A stretch of DNA of 64,000 nucleotides from Lachnospiraceae bacterium XPB1003 (GTDB lineage: Bacteria > Bacillota > Clostridia > Lachnospirales > Lachnospiraceae). The stretch is from contig FMVK01000015.1 in assembly GCA_900102065.1 (NCBI GenBank), positions 1 through 64,000 of the forward strand, in the 5' to 3' direction. Under the pieces are notes generated by a model. The model did not search any database and was not told the origin of the DNA. It worked only from the letters and a program-made list of their open reading frames with translations. Shown piece by piece: positions 35,979 to 45,021 of this stretch (position 1 is the stretch's first letter; each line of letters begins with the position of its first letter). Made by a program: the position numbers and the translations under genes.

Positions 35979-36437
35979 TTACTTCTTAGCTGTAGCCTTC
36001 TTTGCTACGGACTTCTTAGCAGTTGTCTTCTTAGCCGTTGTTGCCTTCTTTGCTACAGGCTTCTTTGCAGCTGTCTTCTTAGCTGTTGTTGCCTTCTTTG
36101 CTACGGGCTTCTTTGCAGCTGTCTTCTTAGCTGTTGTTGCCTTCTTTACTGCGGGCTTCTTTGCAGCTGTCTTCTTAGCGGTTGTTGCCTTCTTTGCTAC
36201 AGGCTTCTTTGCAGCTGTCTTCTTAGCGGTTGTTGCCTTCTTTGCAGTAGCCTTCTTAGCTGTTGCAGCCTTCTTTGTTGTTGTTGCCTTCTTTGCCGTT
36301 GCAGCCTTCTTTGTTGTTGCCTTCTTTGCTGTTGCAGCCTTCTTTGTTGTTGTTGTCTTCTTAGCTGTTGCAGCCTTCTTTGCTGCGGGCTTCTTTGCAG
36401 TAGCCTTCTTAGCTGTTGCTTTCTTCTCTTCTGCCAT
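35979..36437 (-). CDS. Histone-H1-like Lys/Ala-rich repeat protein
   Basis: 152 aa made almost wholly of A, K, T, V and P in AAKKATTAKKTAAKKP-type repeats, with a nearly identical ~20-residue unit repeated about five times in the C-terminal half. Only the first six residues (MAEEKK) are acidic. This composition matches eukaryotic H1 tails and bacterial H1-like proteins (AlgP, HctB, HupS tails), which bind DNA or RNA non-specifically. A strong GGAGGG site and its own terminator imply real expression. The long open frame on the opposite strand is an artefact of the repeat. Confidence 0.85.
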   Translation of the reverse strand: MAEEKKATAKKATAKKPAAKKAATAKKTTTTKKAATAKKATTKKAATAKKATTTKKAATAKKATAKKATTAKKTAAKKPVAKKATTAKKTAAKKPAVKKATTAKKTAAKKPVAKKATTAKKTAAKKPVAKKATTAKKTTAKKSVAKKATAKK

Positions 36438-36583
36438 AATTTCCCTCCATGTTGGAATGTTTAAAAAATATTTTTTTATTTGCTAGCAATGGCAAGCTGT
36501 CCTATTTCATTCGAAATTTTAACTTATTATGTAAATCATTTCAACTGTTTTTGTTGAAAAATCAAGATTTTTGAGGTTAACCT

Positions 36584-37453
36584 TTATAACATTTTTAAAA
36601 TCTCTTTCAGTTCATCGATTGTAAATTTGTAATCTTTATTACAAAAATCACAATGAAGATTAACACTTTTTTCTTCGCTTATCATTGACTCTATCTCTTT
36701 TCTGCCAATGCTTATAAGCGCTTTCTTTACGCGGTCTCGCGAGCAATTGCAATGATATCTCACCGGTATTTTTTCTTCCACTTCGATATCTCCGAGAACA
36801 GACTTCATCATCAATTCAGGAGTATCACCTGCATCTAATCTGTTGGTAACGGAATCAAATTCGGAAAGTTTTTTTTCTATCGCAGTTATGGTTTCTTCAG
36901 ATGCAAACGGCATCAACTGAATGATAAAACCGCCGGCTGCTTTTACTGATCTGTCGCGATCAACCAAAACACCAAGTGCAACAGACGTAGGTATCTGTTC
37001 ACTCTCCGCAAAATAATATGTCAGATCTTCAGCGATCTCTCCTGTGCGTAATGCAGTCTGTCCCACATAAGGATCCTTTAGTCCCAGATCTTTTATAACA
37101 GAAAGCATTCCTTTTCCTATACCACTTCCAACATCAAGATGCTTATCCGCTCTGAGCGGAAGATCTACATTGTTGTTGTAGATGATGCCCTTAACATTGG
37201 CATTTACATCAGCTGTTACAGTTATGCTTTTAACAGGTCCGTCACAATCTATCTTAAGCGTAACGATATCCGATTCGCTTTTTCCCATGGTGCCCATCAT
37301 CGCTCCGGCAGTAAGCATGCGTCCAAGCGCAGCAGTGCATAACGGACTGGTGTTGTGTATCTGTCTTGCTTCTTCAACGGTTTCTTTTGTATCAGCCGCA
37401 AAAAATCTTACCTCTCCGTTAAATGCGGTTCCTCTTATCATATGATCATTCAT
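36584..37453 (-). CDS. hslO: Redox-regulated chaperone Hsp33
   Basis: 289 aa. N-terminal substrate-binding domain with TAFNGEVRFFAADTKETVEEARQIHNTSPLCTAALGRML, central YYFAESEQIPTSVALGVLVD, and a C-terminal zinc switch with the cysteine pairs HCNCSRDR and HCDFCNK separated by about 30 residues. Under oxidation and unfolding stress it releases zinc and becomes an ATP-independent holdase in the cytoplasm. All four Cys are present. AGGAG before the ATG. Monocistronic. Confidence 0.96.
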   Translation of the reverse strand: MNDHMIRGTAFNGEVRFFAADTKETVEEARQIHNTSPLCTAALGRMLTAGAMMGTMGKSESDIVTLKIDCDGPVKSITVTADVNANVKGIIYNNNVDLPLRADKHLDVGSGIGKGMLSVIKDLGLKDPYVGQTALRTGEIAEDLTYYFAESEQIPTSVALGVLVDRDRSVKAAGGFIIQLMPFASEETITAIEKKLSEFDSVTNRLDAGDTPELMMKSVLGDIEVEEKIPVRYHCNCSRDRVKKALISIGRKEIESMISEEKSVNLHCDFCNKDYKFTIDELKEILKML

Positions 37454-37791
37454 AAGATTTATCTCCTGTTATCTTTAAATATATTTACAATACACTTTTC
37501 GTTTTAGAGTATCAAGTCATAACAAATTCAGATCAAGATCTTTAAGATGAGTTTGAAATCCATTTATATAAGATCATTATTTCGGATCAGTTTTCTTATA
37601 TACTAATTTCATTCTTTATTATTCATTATATATATATATCTTTTTCTCTATTGTATGTGTTATTTTTCCATACATATGTGAAATATTTTTTCGAATTTTT
37701 TTCCGAAGTCTTTTCCCGAAACTTATCTTTAAGATTAATTCGGTTTAGAGCCCACGAACACAACAGTTTTTTCATCATCGATCGTAAATTT
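37454..37791. other. AT-rich intergenic region
   Basis: Between the hslO start and the nested hairpin. AT-rich, several stop codons in all frames; a 76-codon frame overlapping the hairpin is not convincing. No other feature seen. Confidence 0.4.
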
Positions 37792-37877
37792 AAAAGACCC
37801 CTTACTTTTTGATATGTATCTTCTTCAGCGGACATTCCGGTAAGGAAGATACACATTATTATGTAATGAGGTCTTTT
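37792..37877. ncRNA. Large nested hairpin downstream of the sulfhydrylase gene
   Basis: Three coaxial stems are nested: outer AAAAGACCCCTTAC (37792-37805) with GTAATGAGGTCTTTT (37863-37877; one bulge, one G-U), middle GTATCTTC/GAAGATAC (37816-37823 and 37845-37852), and tip CGGA/TCCG (37829-37839). It starts about 40 nt past the metY stop and the outer arm ends in TTTT on either strand. It could be an elaborate terminator, a structured RNA, or a small inverted-repeat element. Confidence 0.55.
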
Positions 37878-37918
37878 ATTATGAATATTTATTCTGATTT
37901 ATTTGTTCAGATATTTTT

Positions 37919-39199
37919 TTAGAACTCCAGAGCCTGCTTCAGATCATCAATAAGATCCTGCTTGTCTTCAAGGCCGCAGCTCATCCTTACCATTCCTGCA
38001 GGGATTCCTGCTGCATCAAGCTGCTCCTCTGTCATCTGACGATGTGTTGAAGTTGCAGGATTGAGACAGCATGTTCTTGCATCGGCAACATGAGTTTCGA
38101 TAGCGGCAAGTTTAAGTCTCTTCATAAATGCTTCTGCAGATTTTCTTCCTCCCTTAAGAACGAAGGATACTACGCCGCATCCGCCGTTGCCGAAATATTT
38201 CTGAGCAAGAGGATAATACTTATTGCTCTTAAGTCCGGGATAATTAACAGACTCAACCTTGTCATGTCCCTCAAGGAATTCAGCTACAGCCTGTCCGTTT
38301 TCAACATGGCGAGGCATGCGAACGTGAAGTGATTCAAGTCCAAGGTTAAGAAGGAATGCATTCTGAGGAGACTGGATCGAACCGAAGTCTCTCATAAGCT
38401 GTGCTGTTGCCTTTGTAATGAAGGCGCCTTCCTTTCCGAACTTCTCGGCGTATGTTATTCCGTGATATGAATCATCGGGTTTTGTAAGTCCGGGGAACTT
38501 ATCTGCATGTGCCATCCAATCGAATTTTCCGGAATCAACGATAGCTCCGCCAACTCCTGCGCCATGACCATCCATATATTTTGTTGTTGAATGTGTAACG
38601 ATATCAGCGCCCCACTCGATTGGTCTGCAGTTAAAAGGTGTAGGGAAAGTATTATCTATGATAAGAGGTACACCATGTTCGTGAGCTGCCTTTGCGTATA
38701 ACTCTATATCAAGAACAGTAAGCGCAGGATTAGCAATGGTCTCACCGAATACAGCGCGGGTATTTTCTTTGAATGCCGCATTGATCTCTTCCTCTGTGCA
38801 ATCAGGTGCAACAAAAGTAACATCAATTCCCATCTTTCTCATGGTTACTTCTATAAGATTGAATGTTCCACCGTAGATGGATGAAGAAGCAACGATATGA
38901 CTTCCGCACTCGCAAATATTGAAAAGTGAGAAGAAATTAGCCGCCTGTCCCGAGGAAGTAAGCATTGCTGCTGTTCCGCCCTCAAGCTCAGCTATCTTAG
39001 CTGCAACATAATCATTAGTGGGATTCTGGAGTCTGGTATAAAAATATCCTGAAGCTTCCAGGTCAAAGAGCTTACCCATGTCTTCGCTTGTATCATATTT
39101 AAATGTAGTAGACTGAATGATCGGTATCTGACGAGGTTCACCGTTCTTGGGTGTATACCCTCCCTGTACGCATTTTGTGTTTAATCTGTAGTCGCTCAT
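37919..39199 (-). CDS. metY: O-acetylhomoserine sulfhydrylase
   Basis: 426-aa PLP enzyme of the Cys/Met metabolism family, joining sulfide or methanethiol to O-acetyl-homoserine to give homocysteine or methionine. Signatures: TKCVQGGYTPKNGEPRQIPIIQSTTF, the PLP lysine in VTHSTTKYMDGHG (Lys207), GETIANPALTVLD, and the C-terminal LAAIETHVADARTCCLNPATSTHRQM. Length and motifs favour MetY over cystathionine gamma-synthase. AGGAGGG before the ATG. I saw no SAM riboswitch or T-box in the leader. Confidence 0.93.
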   Translation of the reverse strand: MSDYRLNTKCVQGGYTPKNGEPRQIPIIQSTTFKYDTSEDMGKLFDLEASGYFYTRLQNPTNDYVAAKIAELEGGTAAMLTSSGQAANFFSLFNICECGSHIVASSSIYGGTFNLIEVTMRKMGIDVTFVAPDCTEEEINAAFKENTRAVFGETIANPALTVLDIELYAKAAHEHGVPLIIDNTFPTPFNCRPIEWGADIVTHSTTKYMDGHGAGVGGAIVDSGKFDWMAHADKFPGLTKPDDSYHGITYAEKFGKEGAFITKATAQLMRDFGSIQSPQNAFLLNLGLESLHVRMPRHVENGQAVAEFLEGHDKVESVNYPGLKSNKYYPLAQKYFGNGGCGVVSFVLKGGRKSAEAFMKRLKLAAIETHVADARTCCLNPATSTHRQMTEEQLDAAGIPAGMVRMSCGLEDKQDLIDDLKQALEF

Positions 39200-40669
39200 A
39201 AACCCTCCTTGATATATTTTTACGCACTTATACCTCGTTCCGGCTTAATGCGTTTTTATATTTTCCTTATTTGATATAAGTATTAACTATAACGGATTGA
39301 GTTTATCACCTATAAGAGTAAATTTCCAGCAATAAACCGTTCATACTTTATTTTTTCATGCGATAACGCTTATCCCCCATCTCAGGTCATTGAAGATTAT
39401 TTCTATTATATAGTAGGAAGTCCTCCTGTTGATTCGTATGTGTGACATTACGATTCACCGGCCGGCGGATCGATCATATGAATCAGACCGTTTAATCACG
39501 ATTTAACCATTAATCTGTTAGGTTTTATAAAAAGTGCACCCAACCTGCCTCCCCAAATCTAAAAATTCCATTTTTAAGCCTCTGTAGTGTATTACAAAAA
39601 CCTCAAAATTTTATGTTAACCACTTTGTTATGTTAACTTAATCCTTTAAATCGATTTTTCTATATTCCAATTACTTCAACCAAGAGTACATGGAATTATT
39701 CCAAATTATCATTTTGGTCAATTCAAATTTTTAATTTAATTTATCGCTGTTTTTAAATTAATTAATTTTAGGTTTATCTATTCTTGCACATCTTCTTTAT
39801 GTTAACCAGTGTTTTTTCCCGCTCTCTTTCAACTCGAATTTATGTCACCCAGCTTTTTGTATTGCGGTAATTCAGCAGATTAGTCTGGTCTAACTCGCAA
39901 AATACCCGAAATAGGTCGAAATAAGCACTCTAAAAATCGAAAAAAGAGGAGCTATACTTCAAAAAAACACACAAAAAAAGCACATTCATTTTATCCGCTA
40001 AATAACGATGTACTCTTTTGAGGATCCGAAAATCTCTAAATTATATTATTCATCAGGCTGGAAATCTTGATCGATCATTTTATGACCTTGTGAAAATCTC
40101 TCACGACATTTTAATTCACATTTTACATAAAATGAGTTTTCAGATAAAATCTCTGGTTTAATTATTGGGAATAATTTATGGTTTCCTTCGATTTTTATAA
40201 AAAAATGTCAAATTTCCCCGACCCGGAAATCCGCCAGATATTTCGATTCGTTTTGAAAAGCGATTTTATAGAAGCGTTGAAGCTGTAAATAGCAGCGCAT
40301 GAGATAATATCGCCACAGAGATAGTGTTGCAAATATTATTCAGAGCCCAGCATTTTGTTTAATCACAAATTAACAGTGCGTTTAAATTCAAATTTAACCC
40401 ATTAAAATGCTTGCGATCCACCTCGGGAAAAGTCGAAGTTTGATAATTATTATGGTTTGGTTTAACTTTCCGCGCCAGTTATATTCGTCTACGCTAGCTG
40501 ATTTGTCGGCGCATTTTAGTTTTGTTATATCTCGATTATATTTTAATGCACTTTAATGCGTAATCATGATAAGAGAAGTCCAAATCTCTAAGATGATTAT
40601 CCTGCCGAAGAATACAATATTTCCCTTGCTCTCCTTTTTTTCACACCTTCAAAGTAAAATCTCCCTGAC
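39200..40669. other. 1.5-kb AT-rich gene-free region
   Basis: No open frame of 60 codons on either strand, by far the longest such stretch in the window. TATGTTAAC occurs three times (39612-39620, 39629-39637, 39798-39806), and AAAATCTCT recurs near 40029, 40093 and 40146. TTTAATCAC followed by an AT-rich ATTAAC/TTTAACC string occurs at ~39491 and ~40357. There is no ribosome site or recognised RNA motif. Could be an old, fully decayed gene, a large non-coding RNA, or a chromosome-structure site. Confidence 0.5.
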
Positions 40670-40698
40670 TTGACCTTCTTTTCAAAATATGCTAAAGT
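40670..40698 (+). promoter_or_regulatory. Promoter of the Rpn-type nuclease gene
   Basis: TTGACC (40670-40675), exactly 17 nt, then TAAAGT (40693-40698): five of six and four of six matches to the sigma-A consensus. Transcription would start near 40705. Confidence 0.55.
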
Positions 40699-40734
40699 TG
40701 GCGCACATAGGATTCTACATCGCATTCGCGACAT

Positions 40735-40762
40735 AGAGGAAGTCTTTCAACTCCTCTTTTTT
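40735..40762 (+). terminator. Leader terminator or attenuator before the nuclease gene
   Basis: AGAGG-A-AGT pairs with ACT-CCTCT (40735-40757, one bulge), followed by six T residues. It lies between the promoter at 40670 and the ATG at 40814, so most transcripts from that promoter would stop after about 55 nt unless the hairpin is overcome. Confidence 0.55.
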
Positions 40763-40813
40763 CCTAACACCTAATAACATATTAAGGCTCATTTTTACGT
40801 GGAAAGGAGTACC

Positions 40814-41662
40814 ATGAAGAAACAGAAAACCGAAGGTAACAGAGAGTATAAGAGCGATCTTTTCTCCATGCTCATGCAGGAGAAGAAATATGCATTGGAG
40901 ACCTACAATGCGATCAACAATTCCAATCACAAAGATCCGGAAGCGATCGAAATAATCACCTTGGAACACGGTGTATCTCTGTCTATACGTAACGATGCTT
41001 CATTCATATTGGATATGAGCGCTAATTACTACGAACACCAGTCTACTTACAGCCCCAATATGCCCTTACGAAACCTTCTGTACTATACAGAAGATGTAAG
41101 AAGGTGGATCCGGAAGGAAGAAAAGAACATCTACGGAAGGAGCACAATTTCTGTCCCCACCCCTCATTTTGTGGTATTCTATAATGGTAAACAGAAACGA
41201 CCGGAGCAGGAGATCCAGAGACTTTCTGAGGCATTTATAAAGCCAAGCGAAAAGCCTGAGTTAGAGCTTACCTGCCGTGTGATCAACATAAATCCGGGGA
41301 ACAATGTGAACATAATGCAACGTTCATCTGCGCTGGCCGGTTATTCTTATCTGATCGAGCTCGTTAGGAAGTATGAGCCGGATATGGTGTTGGAAGAAGC
41401 TATCCGCAGAGCGATCGATGAGTGTATAGCCGAAGATATACTGGCAGAATTCCTCAGAGCGCACAGAAACGAGGTGGAAAAAATTATGAATCTGGATTTT
41501 ACCCACGAAAGACAATTAGAGCTAACTGCCCGCGACGAATACAACGCAGGGATTCAACAGGGCATTGAGCAAGAGCGGAAACACACCGATGAACAGAGAT
41601 TAAGAGCTGAAGCAGCAGAAGCCAGGATAAAGATACTGGAAGAAGCTTTAGCCACCAAGTAA
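40814..41662 (+). CDS. Rpn-family PD-(D/E)XK nuclease / transposase-like protein
   Basis: 282 aa, of the PD-(D/E)XK family related to recombination-promoting nucleases and often called a putative transposase. The nuclease core includes VSLSIRNDASFILD (metal-binding Asp), YEHQST (ExQ variant of ExK), and HFVVFYNGK. The C-terminal ~60 residues form a charged coiled coil. Lachnospiraceae carry many dispersed copies, usually single genes. Start at the ATG preceded by AAAGGAG; a GTG five codons upstream is less likely. Own promoter and leader terminator upstream. Confidence 0.82.
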   Translation: MKKQKTEGNREYKSDLFSMLMQEKKYALETYNAINNSNHKDPEAIEIITLEHGVSLSIRNDASFILDMSANYYEHQSTYSPNMPLRNLLYYTEDVRRWIRKEEKNIYGRSTISVPTPHFVVFYNGKQKRPEQEIQRLSEAFIKPSEKPELELTCRVININPGNNVNIMQRSSALAGYSYLIELVRKYEPDMVLEEAIRRAIDECIAEDILAEFLRAHRNEVEKIMNLDFTHERQLELTARDEYNAGIQQGIEQERKHTDEQRLRAEAAEARIKILEEALATK

Positions 41663-41668
41663 TAGGTT

Positions 41669-42217
41669 TTACCTTTTACTGTAATTCCAGAATTTAAGAA
41701 GCTTATATGCAGCCCATATGAAATACAATAAGAAAGGTAACTGTAATCCCATAGCAAGGCCGTATCCTGTGACATGAGAATAGTTTCCGGCCTTACCCTC
41801 GGCAACCAGCACAACACTCATCATGACATATACCGCGATCAGGATAAGTGCCATAAGAGCAAAGGTAAGCCCCATCTTCAGGCAGTGACTTCTTATGCCC
41901 TTTTTGTCCGCAAAATCCTCGGGTCTTTTGCTCCCGGAATAAGTTTTACGCCAGAGATAGCAGTTCATGACCTTGCCCATATACTCCCATTCCTTGTCTA
42001 TGAGCATCTGCATGTAAAGTGCTTTGGAAAGTCCGGTTACATCCGCCACATATTTCACCTTTTCGGGAGTACCTTCCGTAAAATCAAAGTAAAACAGAGA
42101 GCTTTCTCCGAGGCGTTCCAGCTTAAACCCTTCCGATGCTTTTTCTTCAAGGAAGTACTCAAGATCCTCCGGAACGATATATCTCAATGATGCAAAAAAA
42201 TTCTTTTTATCAGCCAT
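41669..42217 (-). CDS. DUF2812 membrane protein
   Basis: 182 aa. N-terminal soluble DUF2812 domain (~1-105: EDLEYFLEEKASEGFKLERLGESSLFYFDFTEGTPEKVKYVADV, later DKEWEYMGKVMNCYLWRK), two transmembrane helices (~115-137 and 150-172), and a short basic tail. DUF2812 proteins are frequently found with PadR regulators or ABC exporters; here an ABC exporter pair lies just upstream in the same direction. Function unknown. Confidence 0.83.
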   Translation of the reverse strand: MADKKNFFASLRYIVPEDLEYFLEEKASEGFKLERLGESSLFYFDFTEGTPEKVKYVADVTGLSKALYMQMLIDKEWEYMGKVMNCYLWRKTYSGSKRPEDFADKKGIRSHCLKMGLTFALMALILIAVYVMMSVVLVAEGKAGNYSHVTGYGLAMGLQLPFLLYFIWAAYKLLKFWNYSKR

Positions 42218-42310
42218 TTCCCTTTATTCCCTCTCCCATAAATAATTTAAAACTTTCCCGGTAACACCTCATAATTCAAAAAAACTACGGGCGTCCGTCG
42301 CCAAACAGGC

Positions 42311-44029
42311 TTACGACAACTCACTCATATTCCGTAAAATCAACTTCCTGCCGAATATGACAGCAGGTATATCTATCATGCCCAAAAGGAGCAATACAAG
42401 CATCTGATCAGCAAATATACTCATGTGGACATATTCAAAACAAAGAAATGTCAATCCGCACATAAGACCTGCCGCAACCATTGCTATAGCCATATTAAAG
42501 AAGCTGTTAAGATTGCCTCTGAGCGCACTGTATTCGTCTGACCAGTCCGTATAAGGTGCCGAGCTGTCCATCGAGAATCCGATGACTGCCGACAATAATA
42601 AAGCTTCCAACGACAGGACACTGTAATATATCATATCACCTGCACCGAAATGAACAAACACCCCGGTTATCGCTACCGCAGCTAAAAGCGCCGGCCAGGT
42701 AAGTATAAGGCTGACCGCAGCCTTTGCCGATAACTGTTTGCCATAATCCATCGGCAGATATTTTATTATATCAGCATGCAGCCCTTCTCTGGTAAAAGCC
42801 GTTGAAGAAAGAGAATTCATGGCAGACGCTATAAAAGAGACCGCTATCACAGCAAGGAGCATCAGTAACTTAGCTCTCGGATAATCGGGGTCTCCGTACA
42901 TAGCGATGAATTCATTCATTCCGCTGCTGTCCTTCGTCATAGAAAAGAGTATCAGTATCCCAACAGGCCACAGCAGATTGATCACTACACAGTTGGATGC
43001 ATATGCCCTTGTCCTTATCAATGTCCTGATCTCTTTAATAAAATATGAAGCCATCGGAGATCTTGCCTTGAATCCCAAAGTCTCAAAAGAAGCCGCCTTC
43101 CTCCTCTCTCCAAGCGCAGCTGCAGTATAGAGACATGAAGGATAAACCTTCGATCCGACAAAAAGCATTACAGCTAATGCAGCGGCATTTCCCGCAAGAT
43201 ACAGCAGCAGGCTGAGTATACTTCCCGTTTCGATAGCATCGGCGAGGATCGGCGAAGTGAAAAAGATCATATTGCAGGTTATAAGAAACAGATTCTTACC
43301 CTCAGCAACCGAATTCATGAAATTATCCAGATCGATCCCACCCAGGCCGCCGAAAGACGCGAAGAATAAGATCAGAAAAAGCGCCAACAGCACAAGTGAA
43401 CTGTTATAGAAAACCTTAATATTATGAATCCCTTTAAGTACTGTCATCAGAAAAAAGCTAACCAGAGCACAATAAACAAGCGGAAGCAGCGGTGTCACGA
43501 AAGTACCTATAAGCGCAGAAATAAGTGATATCGGATTAAGCCACGAGCCCATCCCCAGATTTTCCCCGGCAGCCACGAAATATCCTATAAATACGGACAA
43601 CAATATCATAAATTCCATGATACTCTCTGCCATATAAGTATGGAAAAACTTTCCTCTGAGGATCTCAGAAGGCTTGAAAGGAAGCGGGATCAGATGCTGC
43701 AGATCCGCCGAAAAGAAGAGTACATTAAATATGACAAGAAGAGAAAATACCATAGAGAAGGCAGATAAAATGTGCAATTCCGATAACAGTCCATTCATTT
43801 GGGCACCTGTTATCGTGTTCCCCTCCGGAGTGAGCAGTCCCTCAGCATTCATCATTGACGAAGACAGCATATAGCTTATATATCCCATGGCTATACAGCA
43901 CGGTATCATGATACAGGTGACTGCAATGATACCAAAGGACAGGTAAATATTACCCTTCATCCCCTTTTTAGGCATGGGCATTTCCGAGTTATGCATGAGG
44001 GTACTAAAAAGAACACGGGCCGGATTCAT
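42311..44029 (-). CDS. ABC exporter permease
   Basis: 572 aa with about 12-14 hydrophobic segments, arranged as in the putative ABC exporter family of Firmicutes (two six-helix blocks in one chain, with a cytoplasmic middle holding KEIRTLIRTRAYASN). Its ATG overlaps the stop of the ATPase gene by 4 nt (ATGA), so the two are one transporter. Substrate unknown: drug, lipid or peptide export are possible. Confidence 0.83.
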   Translation of the reverse strand: MNPARVLFSTLMHNSEMPMPKKGMKGNIYLSFGIIAVTCIMIPCCIAMGYISYMLSSSMMNAEGLLTPEGNTITGAQMNGLLSELHILSAFSMVFSLLVIFNVLFFSADLQHLIPLPFKPSEILRGKFFHTYMAESIMEFMILLSVFIGYFVAAGENLGMGSWLNPISLISALIGTFVTPLLPLVYCALVSFFLMTVLKGIHNIKVFYNSSLVLLALFLILFFASFGGLGGIDLDNFMNSVAEGKNLFLITCNMIFFTSPILADAIETGSILSLLLYLAGNAAALAVMLFVGSKVYPSCLYTAAALGERRKAASFETLGFKARSPMASYFIKEIRTLIRTRAYASNCVVINLLWPVGILILFSMTKDSSGMNEFIAMYGDPDYPRAKLLMLLAVIAVSFIASAMNSLSSTAFTREGLHADIIKYLPMDYGKQLSAKAAVSLILTWPALLAAVAITGVFVHFGAGDMIYYSVLSLEALLLSAVIGFSMDSSAPYTDWSDEYSALRGNLNSFFNMAIAMVAAGLMCGLTFLCFEYVHMSIFADQMLVLLLLGMIDIPAVIFGRKLILRNMSELS

Positions 44030-44760
44030 AAATCCTCCTTGCGATAATTGATCAGATCCAGGAATATTTCTTCAAGGTCCTTGCCCTTATGCTCGTCTTC
44101 AAGTTTCTCAACGGTTCCCTGATACAGGTCCTTGCCGTGATTGATGATGATTATGTGATCACAGAGCTTTTCTGCCACTTCAAGAACATGGGTCGAAAAA
44201 AGAACTGCATTTCCCTTTGACGCATGCTCTCTCATAAGATTCTTAAGCTCATATGCCGCAGAAGGGTCAAGACCCGTCATGGGCTCATCCAGTATCCACG
44301 CCGGAGGATTGTGAGTCAGCGCAGCTATTATCATAAGCTTCTGTCTCATACCGTGAGAATACTCCCGCATAGGTGTAAGCAAAGAGTCCGACATCCCAAA
44401 TCTCTCTGACAGATCGGCAACCCTCTCCTTTCTCTCATCAGAAGGGACCTTGTATATATCCGCAATGAAATTGATATATTCAAGCCCTGAAAGCTGAAGC
44501 AGCACATCAGGGTTATCCGCCACATAGGCAAATGATTTCTTAGCTTCAAGAGCGTCTTTAACTATATCATGACCGTTTATCTCTGCTCTGCCCTCTGCAG
44601 GCTTCAATACTCCCGTAAGCATACGTATAACAGTTGTCTTGCCTGCACCGTTAGGTCCTGCAAATCCGACTATCTGACCTTTTTTTATGTGAAAACTAAG
44701 ATCGTCGACAGCTTTAAAGCTCCCTCCGTAAACAAAAGATAAGTGTTCAGCTTTGATCAT
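44026..44760 (-). CDS. ABC transporter ATP-binding protein
   Basis: 244-aa ATPase: Walker A GPNGAGKTT (~37-45), Q-loop in FAYVADNPDVLLQLSG, signature YSHGMRQKL, Walker B WILDEPMTGLDP, H-loop FSTHVL. The variant signature (SHGMRQ in place of SGGQ) is common in exporters of the ABC-2/YhaQ sort. Co-translated with the permease downstream. Cytoplasmic face of the membrane. Confidence 0.92.
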   Translation of the reverse strand: MIKAEHLSFVYGGSFKAVDDLSFHIKKGQIVGFAGPNGAGKTTVIRMLTGVLKPAEGRAEINGHDIVKDALEAKKSFAYVADNPDVLLQLSGLEYINFIADIYKVPSDERKERVADLSERFGMSDSLLTPMREYSHGMRQKLMIIAALTHNPPAWILDEPMTGLDPSAAYELKNLMREHASKGNAVLFSTHVLEVAEKLCDHIIIINHGKDLYQGTVEKLEDEHKGKDLEEIFLDLINYRKEDL

Positions 44761-44789
44761 TGACCATACCTCAATACAGTGTCACTGCG

Positions 44790-44810
44790 TCTGAAAAACC
44801 GTTTTTCAGA
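44790..44810. promoter_or_regulatory. Perfect palindrome TCTGAAAAA-CCG-TTTTTCAGA
   Basis: A 9-bp perfect inverted repeat 30 nt upstream of the ABC ATPase start, on the side where its promoter must lie. Candidate operator, or an RNA hairpin in the leader. Confidence 0.45.
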
Positions 44811-44947
44811 AGTTTATTCAAGTATAAAACAGACCGGCTGTAATTACAAAGGCCGTTAAATAATTACACAAAAAGTTCAATAAATCGGTTCAACAGGTCA
44901 GTTTTTGTATATGATTTATTTTTTTACATTAAACGCGGGATATCGGT

Positions 44948-44953
44948 TATAAT
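44948..44953 (+). promoter_or_regulatory. -10 element for the diguanylate cyclase gene
   Basis: A perfect TATAAT stands ~70 nt before the cyclase ATG; TTTACA upstream has a 19-nt spacer, longer than ideal. Confidence 0.4.
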
Positions 44954-45021
44954 GGTAAAAATATATTTGAGTTTAATCTACATATCACATTTGGATTTAC
45001 GTATTGAGGGAAAACGAGGAT

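Noticed and set aside
35826-36464. 212-codon Cys/Leu-rich open frame opposite the histone-like gene
   Set aside because: It is the complement of the Lys/Ala codon repeats (AAG to CTT, GCA to TGC). Composition is non-natural and the opposite strand has the ribosome site and terminator.
37626-37856. 76-codon frame after metY
   Set aside because: No ribosome site, biased composition, and it overlaps the nested hairpin.
39200-39400. SAM riboswitch or T-box in the metY leader
   Set aside because: None of the conserved SAM-I core strings and no T-box AGGGUGG element is seen. A weak ACGCATT/AGTGCGT hairpin alone is not enough.
39390-39421. Possible dif site (XerC/XerD) with ACTTCCTA on the minus strand
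   Set aside because: Only the XerC-like arm fits; the XerD arm and spacer match poorly to the Firmicute consensus.
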